A DNA stretch of 64,000 nucleotides from Blastomussa wellsi (Eukaryota > Cnidaria > Anthozoa > Scleractinia > Plerogyridae): the NCBI GenBank assembly GCA_947652115.1, contig OX393567.1, positions 430,001 to 494,000 on the forward strand, written 5' to 3'. This document shows, in pieces, positions 36,701 through 48,900 of the stretch (the stretch's first letter is position 1; each line of letters begins with the position of its first letter). The translations under genes and the position numbers were made by a program. Below the pieces are notes generated by a model. The model saw only the letters and a program-made list of their open reading frames with translations. It did not search any database and was not told the origin of the DNA.

Positions 36701-39700
36701 CGAAGAGGTGGGGTGAAGAAACCAACCTCACCCCACCTCTTTGCTCTTCCGCTCACTTCGCTTGTGTATCTTTTCTTCACATGCCCCACTACCTGAGAGC
36801 CTGGAAAAGGCTGACAGCAGAGCATTTCCAACTTCAAGTTTTACCTAGATGTAGTTTTTGCAGTACTAATTCTTGATTTTTTTTTTTTTTAATTTTGCAG
36901 ACAATTCCATCAAAGCATGTTTTTCCATTACCCAAAATGGATCCTGCGTATGTTTCATTACTCATCAGTGGCCTGACTGCCAATATTGCTCTCCATAAGG
37001 TCCTACTTAGTAAATTTAATGTCTTATTCAGTCATTATAATATTATTTAAGATGGTGTTAGTAGTTAGTAATAGGCCATACATGTATTAGTATTCTTGTT
37101 ATTGGACTGGAACATTAGCCACCCACTTGGTGAGGGCAAAAATCCAAAATTTGCACCCTAAGCCAGATGGTGAGAATCCATCTAGTCATATGCAAATCTT
37201 CCCTGGGGGAGGGGGTGGGGGCAATGTCTGTAGATGGCTAACGAACTGTAGTCCTTTTCCATGATCAGATTGGATTCAACGTACCCTTCCCTTCTTTGCA
37301 AACTATACCTAAAGGTAGTTTCATTTTTGTATCAATTTAAAATATGTTTATGGATTAGTAAACCCCTGTAATATTAGGTCTGAAGTTGTTTGATGCAACT
37401 GCCTTGTTTATCAGTTAAGCAGTCCCTGTGCTAATCAAATCCTATAAAGTGAGATTCAGGTTACTTAGAGAAAAAAACAGATATGTACCCCTGCCAGTGT
37501 GGCATGTTAATTAAAAGAACAGTCCAGTTACTGAGGATTTTGATAAAAAAATGTTCACAGGTTGGAGACATGAAGAGTAAAGAGACAGTTTTAGTGACAG
37601 GTAAACCTCGTTATTAAATATATTCATAACTGAGATTGCCATCATCATTTTTGTCATTATTAATTGCTATTAGTTATTATTAGTATTATTGCTATTATTA
37701 TTATTACTAGTACTATTACTATTGTTATTGTTATTTTTAATATTATTATTATATTTATTATTACTATTACTATAATTAAATTATTAAATATTCTACAGTT
37801 TACATCATCATCATTATCATCCTCATTATCATCATCGTCATCATCATTACTTATAAATTGACTTTGAACTTTATACAGCTGCTGCAGGAGGAACGGGTCA
37901 ATTTGCGGTATGTAGTGTAAACATTTGTTTTTAAAATAAAAACAGTTGTATGTAGTCCACATAATGGCTTGATTTTGCAAACGCTTTTAACTCAACAAAC
38001 TTAATTCGGAAGAAAGGAGTTGACGACAATGCGAGGATGAAATGTAGGTTTGAATTGTGCTGAAGTCTTGTTGAACATTGTATTCATTTGGTTTTTCTAT
38101 TTGTTAAGATTACTTACAGTATTACAGTCTTAGCGAATAGTCCAATCAGCGCCTTGAAGTCGAATGAAGAAAGCGGGCGAGCGAGAAAATACGAGGTGAG
38201 CTAAGGCGACAGAGGACAGTTCTCGCTCTCGCCCTAGTCCTAGTCGTTTTTCCCTCGCTCGCCCGCTTCTTTCCCCGCCCCCGACTATTCGAGGGCCTGG
38301 AACAGGTTAATCTTGAAGAGTCTTTAGGATCCAAAATGTTCGTTTTATCTCAGTTTTTACTGTATTACATACGGCTGCTGTTTTACTGTCATGTTACTGA
38401 CAGAATGGTTATTGTAAATTTGTTTCATAGGGAGCATATTTATTTCTAAAATTCGCTTTCTGGTATGCGTTTATCTTTGCAGGTTCAACTTGCTAAACTG
38501 GCTGGATGTCACGTGATAGGCACGTGTTCAACAGATGCGAAGGCCGAGTTTCTAAAGGTTTGTCTATAATGGCTTCAACTGAGGTAACAAGGCTCATTTG
38601 ATAGGCCAAATAGTTCCATGCTTACGTGTCAACTGTCGCGTATGATGGATATGGCTCGGAAAATTTTGCGAGATCTATGGAAATTTGAGGACAGTCGCAC
38701 TTTTGCTGCGACGTGATGATTGAATCGGTGGATTTTTTGAATCGATCTCAGGGAATTGAGGGTTTTAACCAGTTGCTAACTTCCTTAAGTTTGTTTTTCA
38801 GTCACTTGGTTGTGATCGACCTGTTAACTACAAGACCGAGAAACTAGATGCCGTTTTAAAGAAAGAGTTTCCAGTAAGTACATAACTCAACTTCTTTACT
38901 AGATTGATAAGGGTGCGGGAATACAAGACATTTTTAGACATTTTCTGTAGCAAGCTTCGAGTGACAAAACTTACAGCAATGCAATAAGATTACACTTCAC
39001 CATACAGTTTCCATAATTTTGATGGCATCAAAAATGACGGATGCTGACTAGGGCCCTAAATAAGTAAAAATTTCAGGTATGGACACCACCAGTGGAGTAT
39101 TAATATTAACTGAAAAGAAAAGGCTTCTGTTCGACGTTTTGTGTACATAATACTGAACATGATGTGTTTTTGATTTTCAAGAAAGGAGTTGATGTGGTAT
39201 ACGAGTCCATTGGAGGAGAAATGTTTGATACGTGTGTTAACAGGTGCGGGCTTGGGTTCTAAAAACATTGCGTTTTTCTCCTAACTATGTTTGTAAAGAT
39301 AAGCAAAGTAAAGTAAGCTTAACAGAAAATTGAATTCATGAAATTGAAAGCCTCGATTTTGCACAAAGTAGTATTAAGAGCTCTACATAAGAGAAAAAGT
39401 AGTTAAAATAAAGAAGTGTTAATGTTCAGATGGTTTGGCCAGCTACATTTTGCTTTGCGAGACTTCACCGTGACACTTTGTCTTCTTGCTCCTCGGGACA
39501 TGTGATGTGGCAACGCGCGGGTCGAGGGGCAAGTAGGTTTAATGTACGGAACTTGATAAAGTGAACTGTCTTTTTATTTGGGCTGTCGTCCGCGTTGGTT
39601 CCATTTAAAATCTGTTCACTGTGCTAACGATCTTCGATTAGGGCGAAACAGCTGTCCACGGTTACAGCCCTGCTTTTGATTTATCGATTTCGGCCCTTTT

Positions 39701-40991
39701 TTTTACGTTGTATCAGCCTTGCTTTGTGGATGTTACATATTATGTTTAGTTCGACAGCTTTGATTTGCATTCCGTCCTGCACAGAGGCAGATTTTGTTTT
39801 CATTTTTTACACTTCAGTAACAGCGTACATGAGGTTTTTGACTCCGCTATTTCGGATCGTCCAGGAGTGCTCGATGAGACGAAACGTTTGTTTGGAAAAC
39901 CGTCGAGGTTCTCTAGTCTACACTTTGCATTGTTTTGATTGGATATCTGGCGTTTAATGGTGGATAATTTTTGGATAGTAAACATCCCTTCCTTTTGGAT
40001 TGTAAACATTTCTTTGTGTGAGACTCACATAAATATTACAGGCGGAGATTGCGCAGTACGGACTGGAATTGTCACATGCGTGATTAAGTTTATACCGGAA
40101 TATTGTATCTTCAGATTAGCCACCAGAGGTCGCTTGGTCACGATTGGTTTTATCACTGGTTACCAGTCCAAGTTAGGATTCACACCGGTCAAGAACCCCA
40201 CACTAGTTCCCAAGGTACTGTGGCCCATTGTGATACAACCTCCTTTCGTGTGATCATTTAAAGATAATCTGCGTAAAAACAAACCCGTATGTTAGAGGTT
40301 TTCTTTGCATATTGAAAAATGAAATTTTGTTAAATCCTGTTGTGTGTGTGTGTTTTTTTTATATATTTTTTTTTTCAGCTGTTGGCCAGATCTGCTAGTG
40401 TCCGCGGGTTTTTGCTGTTTCACTATCTGGAAGAGTTTAGACCTGCTCTGGCTAAACTTGTGGACTTGTATGACAGTGGAAAGTTAAAATGCAATCTTGA
40501 CTATGGACGATCATCGCCAACAGGAGTCTTCAAAGGTCTAGAGTCCATAACAGATGCGGTCGAGGTGAGAATCAATGGAAGATAGGACCTTAGCATCAGT
40601 GATGAGTGATCTGGTAACTAACACAATCCAAGCCAGTGCATTTGGGAACAGGCAGCCCCAACCTCCCTCTAAAAATAAGAAATCTTGGGGTAGCGATTTT
40701 AAGTGCAGAGATTCTGAGAAAAGGATGTGGTAGTTTTAGGTCAAAGTGTTTATTTTTTTCATTTAAAGCTTGCACAAAACGTATGGAAAACACCAAGGCG
40801 GATCGAGTTTCTACGCGCCATCGATGCTTTTTAAAAACAAATTTCAGCTGGTCGAAAACGCAGTGAAGTCCTTTCTGCTAACGTCTTTTCCTCCTCTTTT
40901 GCATTTGCTTTCTCAACAGTATTTACACAGCGGGAAAAGTGCTGGCAAGGTCGTGGTGGAGATTCCCAATGTCTTGAAAAGTCATCTATGA
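33776..40991 (+). CDS. PTGR3: Prostaglandin reductase 3 / zinc-binding alcohol dehydrogenase domain protein 2
   Basis: Twelve exons: 33776-33912, 34419-34506, 35784-35882, 36901-36999, 37561-37600, 37879-37907, 38483-38557, 38802-38873, 39182-39243, 40115-40214, 40379-40564, 40920-40991. They total 1059 nt, 352 aa. This is an NAD(P)H-dependent MDR-superfamily reductase; the vertebrate protein (ZADH2) reduces 15-keto-prostaglandins. Seen: GroES-like N-half with [29 protein letters not shown], nucleotide-binding [91 protein letters not shown]. All phases join. Donors after exon 3 (GTACAC) and exon 4 (GTCCTA) are weak but required by homology. Introns carry a SINE, two fold-back elements and a ghost exon. 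Confidence 0.93.
34631..35000 (+). mobile_element. tRNA-derived SINE copy 1 (PTGR3 intron 2)
   Basis: It starts CAGTGGCCTAATGGTTAGTG (A-box-like) with a degraded B box (GGTACAAGTTCATTG). Downstream comes the family body AATGGGTACCGGCGAA, GTAACCCTGCGATGGACTAG and CATCCCATCC. An internal insertion or divergence makes it longer than copies 2 and 3. Confidence 0.8.
35170..35490 (+). repeat. Upstream half of a tandem duplication containing a ghost of PTGR3 exon 3
   Basis: About 320 bp (35170-35490) is repeated at about 35491-35810. Shared landmarks are GCACCAAACTCCTTTAG, GAGAGTTTACAG and CACTTTCATTAA or CTTTCATTTTAA before the acceptor. The second copy leads into the true exon 3 ([10 protein letters not shown]). 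The first leads into GIGEVV and then diverges and has no usable donor. Confidence 0.8.
36380..36500 (+). repeat. Dispersed repeat, inverted relative of 60055-60190
   Basis: The motifs TTGGGCAAATCAGATTTTTT, AATTTGGGTAAGGCAACTTG and GAGAATCTTTCGGGCAAATG precede a poly-C run. The same order occurs on the minus strand at about 60060-60165. Confidence 0.75.
36642..36811. repeat. Fold-back element in PTGR3 intron 3
   Basis: Two arms of about 75 bp (CCAGGCTCTCAGATAGTGGG through AGCGAAGAGGTGGGGTGA, and the reverse complement ending ACCTGAGAGCCTGG) around a short loop. The ends are the CCTGTTCCAGGC-type termini also seen near 38300. Confidence 0.8.
37660..37860 (+). repeat. Degenerate ATT/ATC microsatellite in PTGR3 intron 5
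   Basis: Low-complexity trinucleotide repeats shifting from TATTATT to CATCATCAT. Confidence 0.85.
38140..38310. repeat. Fold-back element in PTGR3 intron 6
   Basis: Inverted arms GAAGAAAGCGGGCGAGCGAG (about 38166-38185) and CTCGCTCGCCCGCTTCTTTC (about 38253-38272), ending in GGGCCTGGAACAGG. It is the same terminal style as 36642-36811, so probably the same family. Confidence 0.75.
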
Positions 40992-41004
40992 GACAACATC
41001 GCAT

Positions 41005-41130
41005 CATAGTTTTTCAACACGGGAGACAGTGTTTCATCACATTTCCAAAGAAGAGACCTGAAAATACGATACCCTGCGGAGTTTTCGAGGCGTTTGGAAA
41101 TGTGATGAAACACTCTCTCGAGTGTTTGAT
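41005..41130. repeat. Small fold-back element downstream of PTGR3
   Basis: GTGTTTCATCACATTTCCAAA (about 41030) and TTTGGAAATGTGATGAAACAC (about 41093) are inverted copies about 40 bp apart. It lies directly after the PTGR3 stop, so it is probably in the 3' UTR. Confidence 0.75.
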
Positions 41131-42058
41131 ATATCTTCTGAATCGAAACTAAAACTACGGAGAATACGAAGAAATAAAATCGTAAGAATCCATGCTTATA
41201 AAGATCAGATTTCCAAACCACGATAACGGCTCTGATTTCCTGTGTTTTAACTTGATGAATTATTAGAGTTCGAGAAGAAGATGTATATATTAGTCTGTGG
41301 AACAATATGTGGTTTAAAGACAACCAGGCTAATTATTGTAATGATTATTATAATATTAACAAGGTAAACTAAATGTGAAATAACAACTAAACCATCCACG
41401 AATAGAGTAATTTGACAAATATGACATGAGATACCATAAAGAGACTATTCAGTTTTGAAAGGCTGGAACTTCAAAGTACAGTGAGATTTACTGTGAAAAC
41501 TGGGTCAGCCATTTGTAACAAAAGAGAAAACAACCCTTCTGAAACTGCAAAGTGGATCTCTTTGAATGTAACAGATATACCCTTTAGGACTTCAAATATA
41601 AAACAATTGATCTTGTAAGGTATTGTTACGGATATAAATAGATGTTCAGTCATCATCGTTACAGCTGCATAACAAGACCAAAATATCAGGCGAGATCTCG
41701 TAACAACTCGGTGCCTGAACCTAGCTTTAAAACAGAGGTACGTCGTGTCGCCCACAAGCCGATCTTAATTTAATCAGCCGAACCTAGAATGTTTTTTTCA
41801 TGCACCAGTTGAATCTAAAAGCTCTTACGACGTTTAACCTTGGCCCAAATCACCAGAACGGCGAAAACAAACTAAATTAAAGAGACTATTTGGTGAGACT
41901 CTCTAAACGGATTCAAAACGATAAAAAACAACAAACAAAATGGCCGTGGTCTGCTCCTATTACTGGATCACGAGAAAAAGTCTAGCCAACCCTCTGTCAA
42001 ACCTTACACCTTACACCTAAATAAATACTACATACTCTGTGACTACCAACATGTCATC
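41131..42058. other. Spacer between PTGR3 and the 42 kb gene (tail to tail)
   Basis: AT-rich with several short open frames, none with recognisable composition. I see no gene. Confidence 0.4.
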
Positions 42059-42586
42059 CTAACAACCCAATACGGTACCATGAAACTTATTTTCAGCAAA
42101 CTCATCAAACACTCTCTTTGCGAAAGCTTTGCAGTTATCATCTATCCAGTGGTAGGCTTTATTCAGCTCGTCCTTATGATAAAGAAATTCAATCAAGTCC
42201 TCCATTGATTTTCTTCCTTTATCATAACTCATTTCAACTATAGGCTTTATTCTGGGTCCCTCTTGATCATAATCTCGAACCTTTGAAAGTTCTTTGCTCC
42301 TTCGAATGACAATATTTTTGCCATCTTTCTCAACTGACCACCACCAACTAGATGTTTCAAGCACAACAAACTGATGGTTGAAGAGCGCTTGAGTAAGTTG
42401 CCAGCTTGAAAGCGGTTTTTTATAAACCCAGATTTGCAGTATCATCTCAGTGGCATCTATTAACTCGCTCATTCCATCCATAAGCGAATCGTCGTCAATG
42501 ATGTACGTCGTACCATAAGACTCGACTCTTGGGTCGAATAAAACTTGATTCTCCCACTCGCCACCTTTTTTAAGACCTTTAGACAT
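42059..42586 (-). CDS. LRAT/NlpC-P60-like candidate protein, 175 aa
   Basis: The ATG at 42586 lies about 20 bp after a good acceptor (ATCTTTCAG), so a 5' UTR exon probably lies upstream and the longer open frame to 42646 is partly intronic. Seen: NHQFVVLETSSWWWSVEKDG (His71), IVEMSYDKG, EDLIEFLYHKDELNKAYHWI and DDNCKAFAKRVFDEFA (Cys152). His first and Cys in an NC..FA setting about 80 residues later is the layout of circularly permuted papain-fold enzymes (LRAT and viral-type NlpC/P60 relatives). This is an inference from motif order, not a confirmed family match. There is no signal peptide, so it is probably cytosolic. Confidence 0.65.
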   Translation of the reverse strand: MSKGLKKGGEWENQVLFDPRVESYGTTYIIDDDSLMDGMSELIDATEMILQIWVYKKPLSSWQLTQALFNHQFVVLETSSWWWSVEKDGKNIVIRRSKELSKVRDYDQEGPRIKPIVEMSYDKGRKSMEDLIEFLYHKDELNKAYHWIDDNCKAFAKRVFDEFAENKFHGTVLGC

Positions 42587-42659
42587 TGTAATTTGAAAAA
42601 GTCTGAAAGATGAAGATATGGAATTCAAAACATTTCGTGAATACATAAAATATCCATCG

Positions 42660-45600
42660 TTTATTTATTTATTTACTTTCACTCGGTACGGGTTTTTTAA
42701 TCTTTTCAATTAAATATGTATATGTAATAGGACTACATGCTGTCCAATTTGAAAATATTAATTGGATGAGAAAAAATTCCGAGGACTGCGAAATTTGGCA
42801 GTTCGAGAAATTTTTTTAATCCAATTATTTCCAAATTGGGCAAGCATGTAATCCTCTTGCCTATGAATTATATAGCATCCAATAATATATTTAAATTTGG
42901 ACAGTTGACAAAAATTAATAAAAAATGCATCTGCTGATCTTTTGATGTAGCTATATAATTAAGTCAGTAACCCCTGTCAATTACGGACGGCTTTCATGCT
43001 TTCAACTAATATTTTTCGTGCTTATCTCGTATCGATAGTCTCCTTTTCAATTATTCCTTCTCGATTTGCTGCTCTAAATTGTGTTGATGCGAAGATGCGT
43101 CAGTCAAGCCGGTTAAGCCACGGTGTCCGCACGCCTTACAATCCCTTACGAACAAACCAAGTTGCAGCGTTGAACAGCTTCATCTACAAAATTTTCATAG
43201 TGTTAAGGACAACAGTGGAGCACTTAGTGTAAACTAAAACAGCCAATCTGCCAAATTTAGAGCAATTTTGGATTGTAAATCTGCCCTATCCATTTCTCAA
43301 GATCTCCTGAGTTTATGCCAGTGGAAATTATATGCGCTCAGACGATAATTACAAAGGACAATGCGATATTTTTACACGACCGAGCGAAAACGTCGATTTT
43401 GAATAGAAGTCACGTTTTAGACGCAATTCAAAATGAGCAATGACTAATGATCATTTGACATGCAAAGCCTTCGTCATTGATAGCCGAGGTCTTCCGAAAA
43501 ATCAACTCTAACGTATGTTACATGGTTTCCGCGGAATTATGGGAATTTCAGGGTTTCCGAGAATCCGGCTTTTGGTGCAGTCATTTGCTTCACAATTTTA
43601 CTTTTTCTTATTATCTTGGCCCTGTTTGTGATGTTCAAGTTGTTCGAAGATACTAAAAAGACAGTTTAAATAAAGTCATCGCGTGCCCAGCGCGCGTGTA
43701 CCTTTATCGACTCGAAGGAAGAACGAGATTGTTGTACCCAGCTTAAGTTGCCGTAGATTTGGTACTCGTAGTACTTGAATTCAGTATGAATTGATTACAG
43801 TAGGTGCCAGGGTTTTCTGGATAGATATAAGCCTCATTTCCACCCTCTTTCTGCTGATGCTTCTTTCTGTTATATCCGCTTGCAAATGATTGCAGGCAGA
43901 GGCTTGCTATTAATGAATTTGTTTTCCAAAGCTTCGTCACCACGCGAAAGGTATCCTCCATTTTGGAACTTTCGATCTTGATGATATCTTCCCACAACAA
44001 TCTGCGAGTCTAGGACCAAGTTCTCTAACATACATACCGTGGCGTTTTGTAGAGGTGATTGCGAATTTTTTAAAACGTAAGTTTAAGTTCTGCGTTTCGA
44101 TTTCACATTCAGCTACATTTACCGTTTTAACCCCTTGCAAAGGAAGCAATAAGCTCCACAGCAGTCGCTCTACATTGATAACTTTGCATGAAAGCACAAC
44201 TAAATAAATACTACATGAACTTCAGCATGTCAAAAATGTACTCTATACTTACTGTTTCGAATGTTTCCAACTTATTCTGGAGCAATTTAGCACGCCAGCA
44301 AAACTATCAACCAGTTTACAGCGCGGAAGTGAAAACTATGAACGAAAGTGAAAGTGCATACAAATTACGCACATCATATGACAGCATTTTATTGACATTT
44401 AATATTTGCGTTTGTATTTATTTGGAAATAGCTTACTCGGCGCTCAAACATAATGGCATGTGTCACAGTCAAAGATCCCTCTGTTTCTTTGGAAGTAACC
44501 GTTGTTTAACCGTGCTTATCACCAATTTCAAAGGTTGAAGGTTGGTTACATTTTGTAAATCGGAAAAGAGGGTTAGGGTTTGTATACTAAAGTTTTCGTC
44601 AGTAAACAGAAAGCCAGGCTTTTATAGGGTGGTGTACACCAACTGAGGGCATTCGAAAAAAGAAGTTTTAAAAAAACCTGTCAGCGTGTTCACACTTGGT
44701 ACCCGAGCGGCACTGTTACCGGAGCATCAGAGGAAAAATTAGTGCATGTGTTCAGACACTGGGAATCAAAGCACCCAAGTACTGTCAAGTGCCCGAGTAC
44801 AAGGTTACAGCTTTTTTGGGCACGGGCACCGTGCCAAAATTCTGTGGTGGTTACTTTGGAAAAATAGTGTGTTCACATTAGTGCCCAGCAAGAATGGTGC
44901 TTGAGCACCAATGGTGATTTTTTTCCAGCAGTTTTCACTTTTCCTTGGCCCCATGACCTGCCCCTGGGACTCCGAGGATGATATGAATAAAATGTTTAAC
45001 TGTTTCTCTGATATGGCATATTTTACAAAATAAACTAGTCTATTATATTTTTTGACTTCGCGCGCTTCGCTATATTGAAGAAAGGCCGATTCTTATAGCA
45101 GGCGTCACTCCCCGATCCCCTCTCTCCCCAATCCCCTCTCTCTTCCCCTTTCAACTACCGAGGCTAACCTGTCTCGTTCAAAAGCGTAACACTCGTAAGA
45201 AAAGTGACCACGAGCTCTCAGTTTGACTAAGTTTTGACCTGACTAACCAATAGGCAAAGGCACTTTTAAAGACACTTAAACAACACAACAAACAAATGAA
45301 TACAAGTTTCCCAAAATCTGAATAAAGGCAGGCCAGTCACACCAAGAATCATGATCCAGTGCTAGAAGGCGAAATTGGCCAATAGAATCAAACAGTTTCT
45401 AAAAGCTTTTTGTACTTACACGCCAAATCAAGCATGTGACAACTAAGTCAAAGTATATGAATTTGCTACCTGTCAACTTCTCTCAAGAAGACAGGTTTCC
45501 TATTCCAAGATCCACATGGTTTAGATTTCTTATAAAAATATTTACTACTTGAAAGCATCACAGAGAGACGCCGACTTACAAGTGTGAAGCCTGTTCGTCG

Positions 45601-45880
45601 AAGCAGGCAACAGGAAATCAGTACTTTTTTCCATTTTATAACATAGTTTGAAATTTGGGGCCCGGACTTTCGTCGTGATGTGATATTTTAAATTCGCATC
45701 TTTTCTCCAAGTGATCTAACTTGCAAGTGCTTATGTTTGAGTTTATACAAAGCCAATTTCAACAGCAGAGGTTGACGTAAGTCAAATCCGTGGAATTTGG
45801 TCGTTTTTCTAATCAATTTAAAAAACACTGTCTGAATTAGCTGTTTCAACCGTGGAGGTATCGACTGGTGTTGAAGTTAA
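42660..45880. other. Gene-poor repeat stretch
   Basis: A near-palindromic element lies at about 42720-42860 (CATGCTGTCCAATTTGAAAA against CAAATTGGGCAAGCATG). Repeated GTGTTCACACTTGG/GTGTTCACATTAGTGCCC motifs lie at about 44690-44900. Minus-strand open frames at 43743-44000 and 43937-44197 have no recognisable motif and I do not call them. Confidence 0.4.
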
Positions 45881-45902
45881 TAACAACATTGATATCAAGA
45901 TC

Positions 45903-48900
45903 ATGGCCCACGATGTCTGGTTGCTAAGGAATGCGCTTATGACTTGTCTTATGCTGAGCGTTTTCGCAGGTTAGTGGAAGTCTCTATCTCTTGTAGTGTA
46001 TATTGTGTTTTTTTTAACTTAGGTCAGTACACGAGAGTTTGTTAACAAGTTTCCCGGGTATCGTACGTAATCAGATTAGTATTTACTTGAAAAAATACTC
46101 GCGCGCGTGCGATATTTAATATACACATCGTTACCAGATTATCGTTACCAAATTTCCGAAGAAATAAAACAACAATATAGCAATTCGTGTTACACTGTGA
46201 GTATCCCAGTACCCTTAAATATTATTTATATCGTCATACTCGTCGGTATCACAGCGGAAAGCACTGCGGTTCAACTTATTTATTTCTGCAAATTTGCCTG
46301 CGCCATCTAAGACTTTCGTCAGGGATGGTCCATCTTGACAAAAATTAGCCTGAACTTTCAACTTAGTCGTTGGTAGCCGTTCTCGGTCTTCCTAAGTCTA
46401 AAGGTCATTTCAGAGCGGAAATAGAAACCGCTCTGAGATTTTTGTCCAATTTTGCCGATTTGTTCTTTACCTTATAGGAACTTAACTTGAAATTAAAATG
46501 GGGTCCTTCACGTTCTTTAAGAGACAACCGTTAAACTTGTTTATAAATAATAATTCCTTGATATATGTATCATTCTAATTATATTTACTTTCTATACAAC
46601 TTGTAAGTTATTCTGTTTGGCAAGATAATAAAATAAAATAAAATTTAGGATGGGCCTACTAAATACACGATTTTATTCTACACTGGGAACCTGGTCCAAG
46701 AGAAAGTCATTGGTCGATTCACAACAAAAATGATAGGTCGCCAGTCTTGCTAAGAGAAAATGATGGTTTACCTCACGGGCGTGCTCCAGCCATAAGGAAA
46801 ACCCGCTATTTCTCAACGCGCGCCTGCTATTAATTTTGCGCAGTTAGGATGCGCAAAGCAAAACTAGGGAAGGGCCTTAAACATCCGTACTTTCTTTTCG
46901 TTTGTCATTTGGCATTATTATGATGTATGCTTCAACTCGAATGAACTTTCTATAACTGAGTCGATACATAGTGACATTAGAAATAATGATCTGTGTATTG
47001 TGATTGCTTTCCGTATATATTGTGTTTCGCATTATATCTTTAATGAACCTTCTCTTTTCGTTCGTTTTCCAGGAACTGCAGTTGCAAGAAATGGAAAATT
47101 TTCAACATACCAGTTAGCTTTATCCGACATCAGAGAACCTAGGTTTTCTTCAGGTGTGCAAAACATGGCAAGAGATGACGATTCGTTTGAAGATGAAAGC
47201 TCAGCAAAACAAGGAATCAATACTGCGCACCATCATTCCTTTGGGGGACTGGAAAATAAGAGGAGTATAAAAGAGGAGACTGGTGCGAGGAATATCAGGA
47301 TGCACATACTAGATAGGTATTTTGTTCATCCTGAAATTATGAAGGGATTACCTAGTGGCAATAACGGTTCAGACGAGTACGGAGAAACTGCAGCTTTACT
47401 ACTCGAAGGACCGAAATCAGAGGAGGAGGGAAACAGCAAATTTCGAGAAAAATTTCCAGATGTTGAAAGATACGATGCAGCTTCAGTGGAGGGAAGAAGG
47501 ATTGTTAGTGCTGCGTCACTTCTCGAAAATTCTGTAAGATCTCATAGGACGAGGGTTACTGGATTACTGAGATACCAGGACCAAGAAAATGAGAATTCAC
47601 CACTTTTCATTCGACATGCTCGGCCAACTCAAAGTACCAATGTACTTCAAACAGAAAAGTTCAAACAGCGTTCTCGTTATAGATTCGTGAATTCGCTCAT
47701 AAGGCCACAGCTGACAGGAATATCTGAAGATTTAAAGGATTTGGAGGCTCAGCGCAATCGCGCTAAGCCTGTAAACTTGAAAACGCTAAAGAATGATAAC
47801 AATTTTCGAGAATTGGAGTCTGGTGGTCGGTTTATTGAGGGAAGCGCATCTTTCGGAGAAAACACTCTCAAAAATTTAACGCGACAATCTGTTGCAGTTA
47901 AGGAAAGAAATAGTGGAAGTGAATACAACACAAAGCAAGAAACTGAAATGCGGAATAATAATGATATGTTTCTGCTAGGCAACCCAGATAAATCGAGCTA
48001 CTTTGAAAATGTTTTCATGGCCAATCCCGGATCTTTACACAGTAAACCTGGGTTAGCTATACGTCCAACTCTACGCTGGCAAAAGCACAGAGGGACTTCA
48101 AAAGAAGAGGGGATTCCTAATGTAGCGTTAGGGAAGTTTCTAGGCAATAGTGACACCACTGAGTCAGGACTGGACTTTTTGGCACATTCAGAAGATGAAT
48201 CTGATTCTGATGAGAGTGGTGTTGGTTCTGAGGCAAGAGTAAACGCAGCTTTGTCACTCGCGACCCAGACTGAAACAAAACCGAACGAAGCTACTCCTGA
48301 AGGCTCGCTTCTATTGTTTAAAGACAGAGATTTGCCTCACATCGAAGAACAAAGCAGTGACATGTATTTTGAACACAAGGGAGACTCCGACGCTCGTCTC
48401 TCTAATCATACTGATAAGGTTCAGGCCCACAGGGCGAATCCTTCGTTATATTTCAGCCCTACTAAAATGCAAGATTTACCGAAGCCAACGATGTTAAGTG
48501 ACTACAAAAGAACAACTATTCCTCATCGGGAAATTGGTTCCCAATCCGTGTACCATTCGACGAGCTCAGGTAGCGGAGAAGGCACTGGGAGTGGAGAATA
48601 TTACGTGCATCAACAGAAAACCCACGATAAACATGCTCACAGGATAACCACGGTCTCCACATCAGAAAAGAAGAAACCTTACGCAGGTAAAATCTCTTTA
48701 CCATGGTCAATTCACAGCGGGAAAATTTTAAGTTTATCCGATTCAGGTTGCCATCCCCTCTTTTTTTGTTCACTTTGCAATCTTAAATGTTCCCTTACAG
48801 GAATCTTTGGCGCTCATGACAAGGCAACGATTAAGAAATGCGAGAAAATGGGAAAAGCAGGTAACTTAACAATTTACTTAGACTTTTTTGCCGAATCGTC

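Noticed and set aside
37660..37980. Isoleucine/aspartate-rich frames
   Set aside because: Translations of the ATT/ATC microsatellite in PTGR3 intron 5.
43743..44197. Two minus-strand frames of about 85 aa
   Set aside because: No recognisable motif, no consistent splice structure. Left as unannotated.
44188..44538. 116-aa plus-strand frame
   Set aside because: Composition looks random and there is no supporting context.
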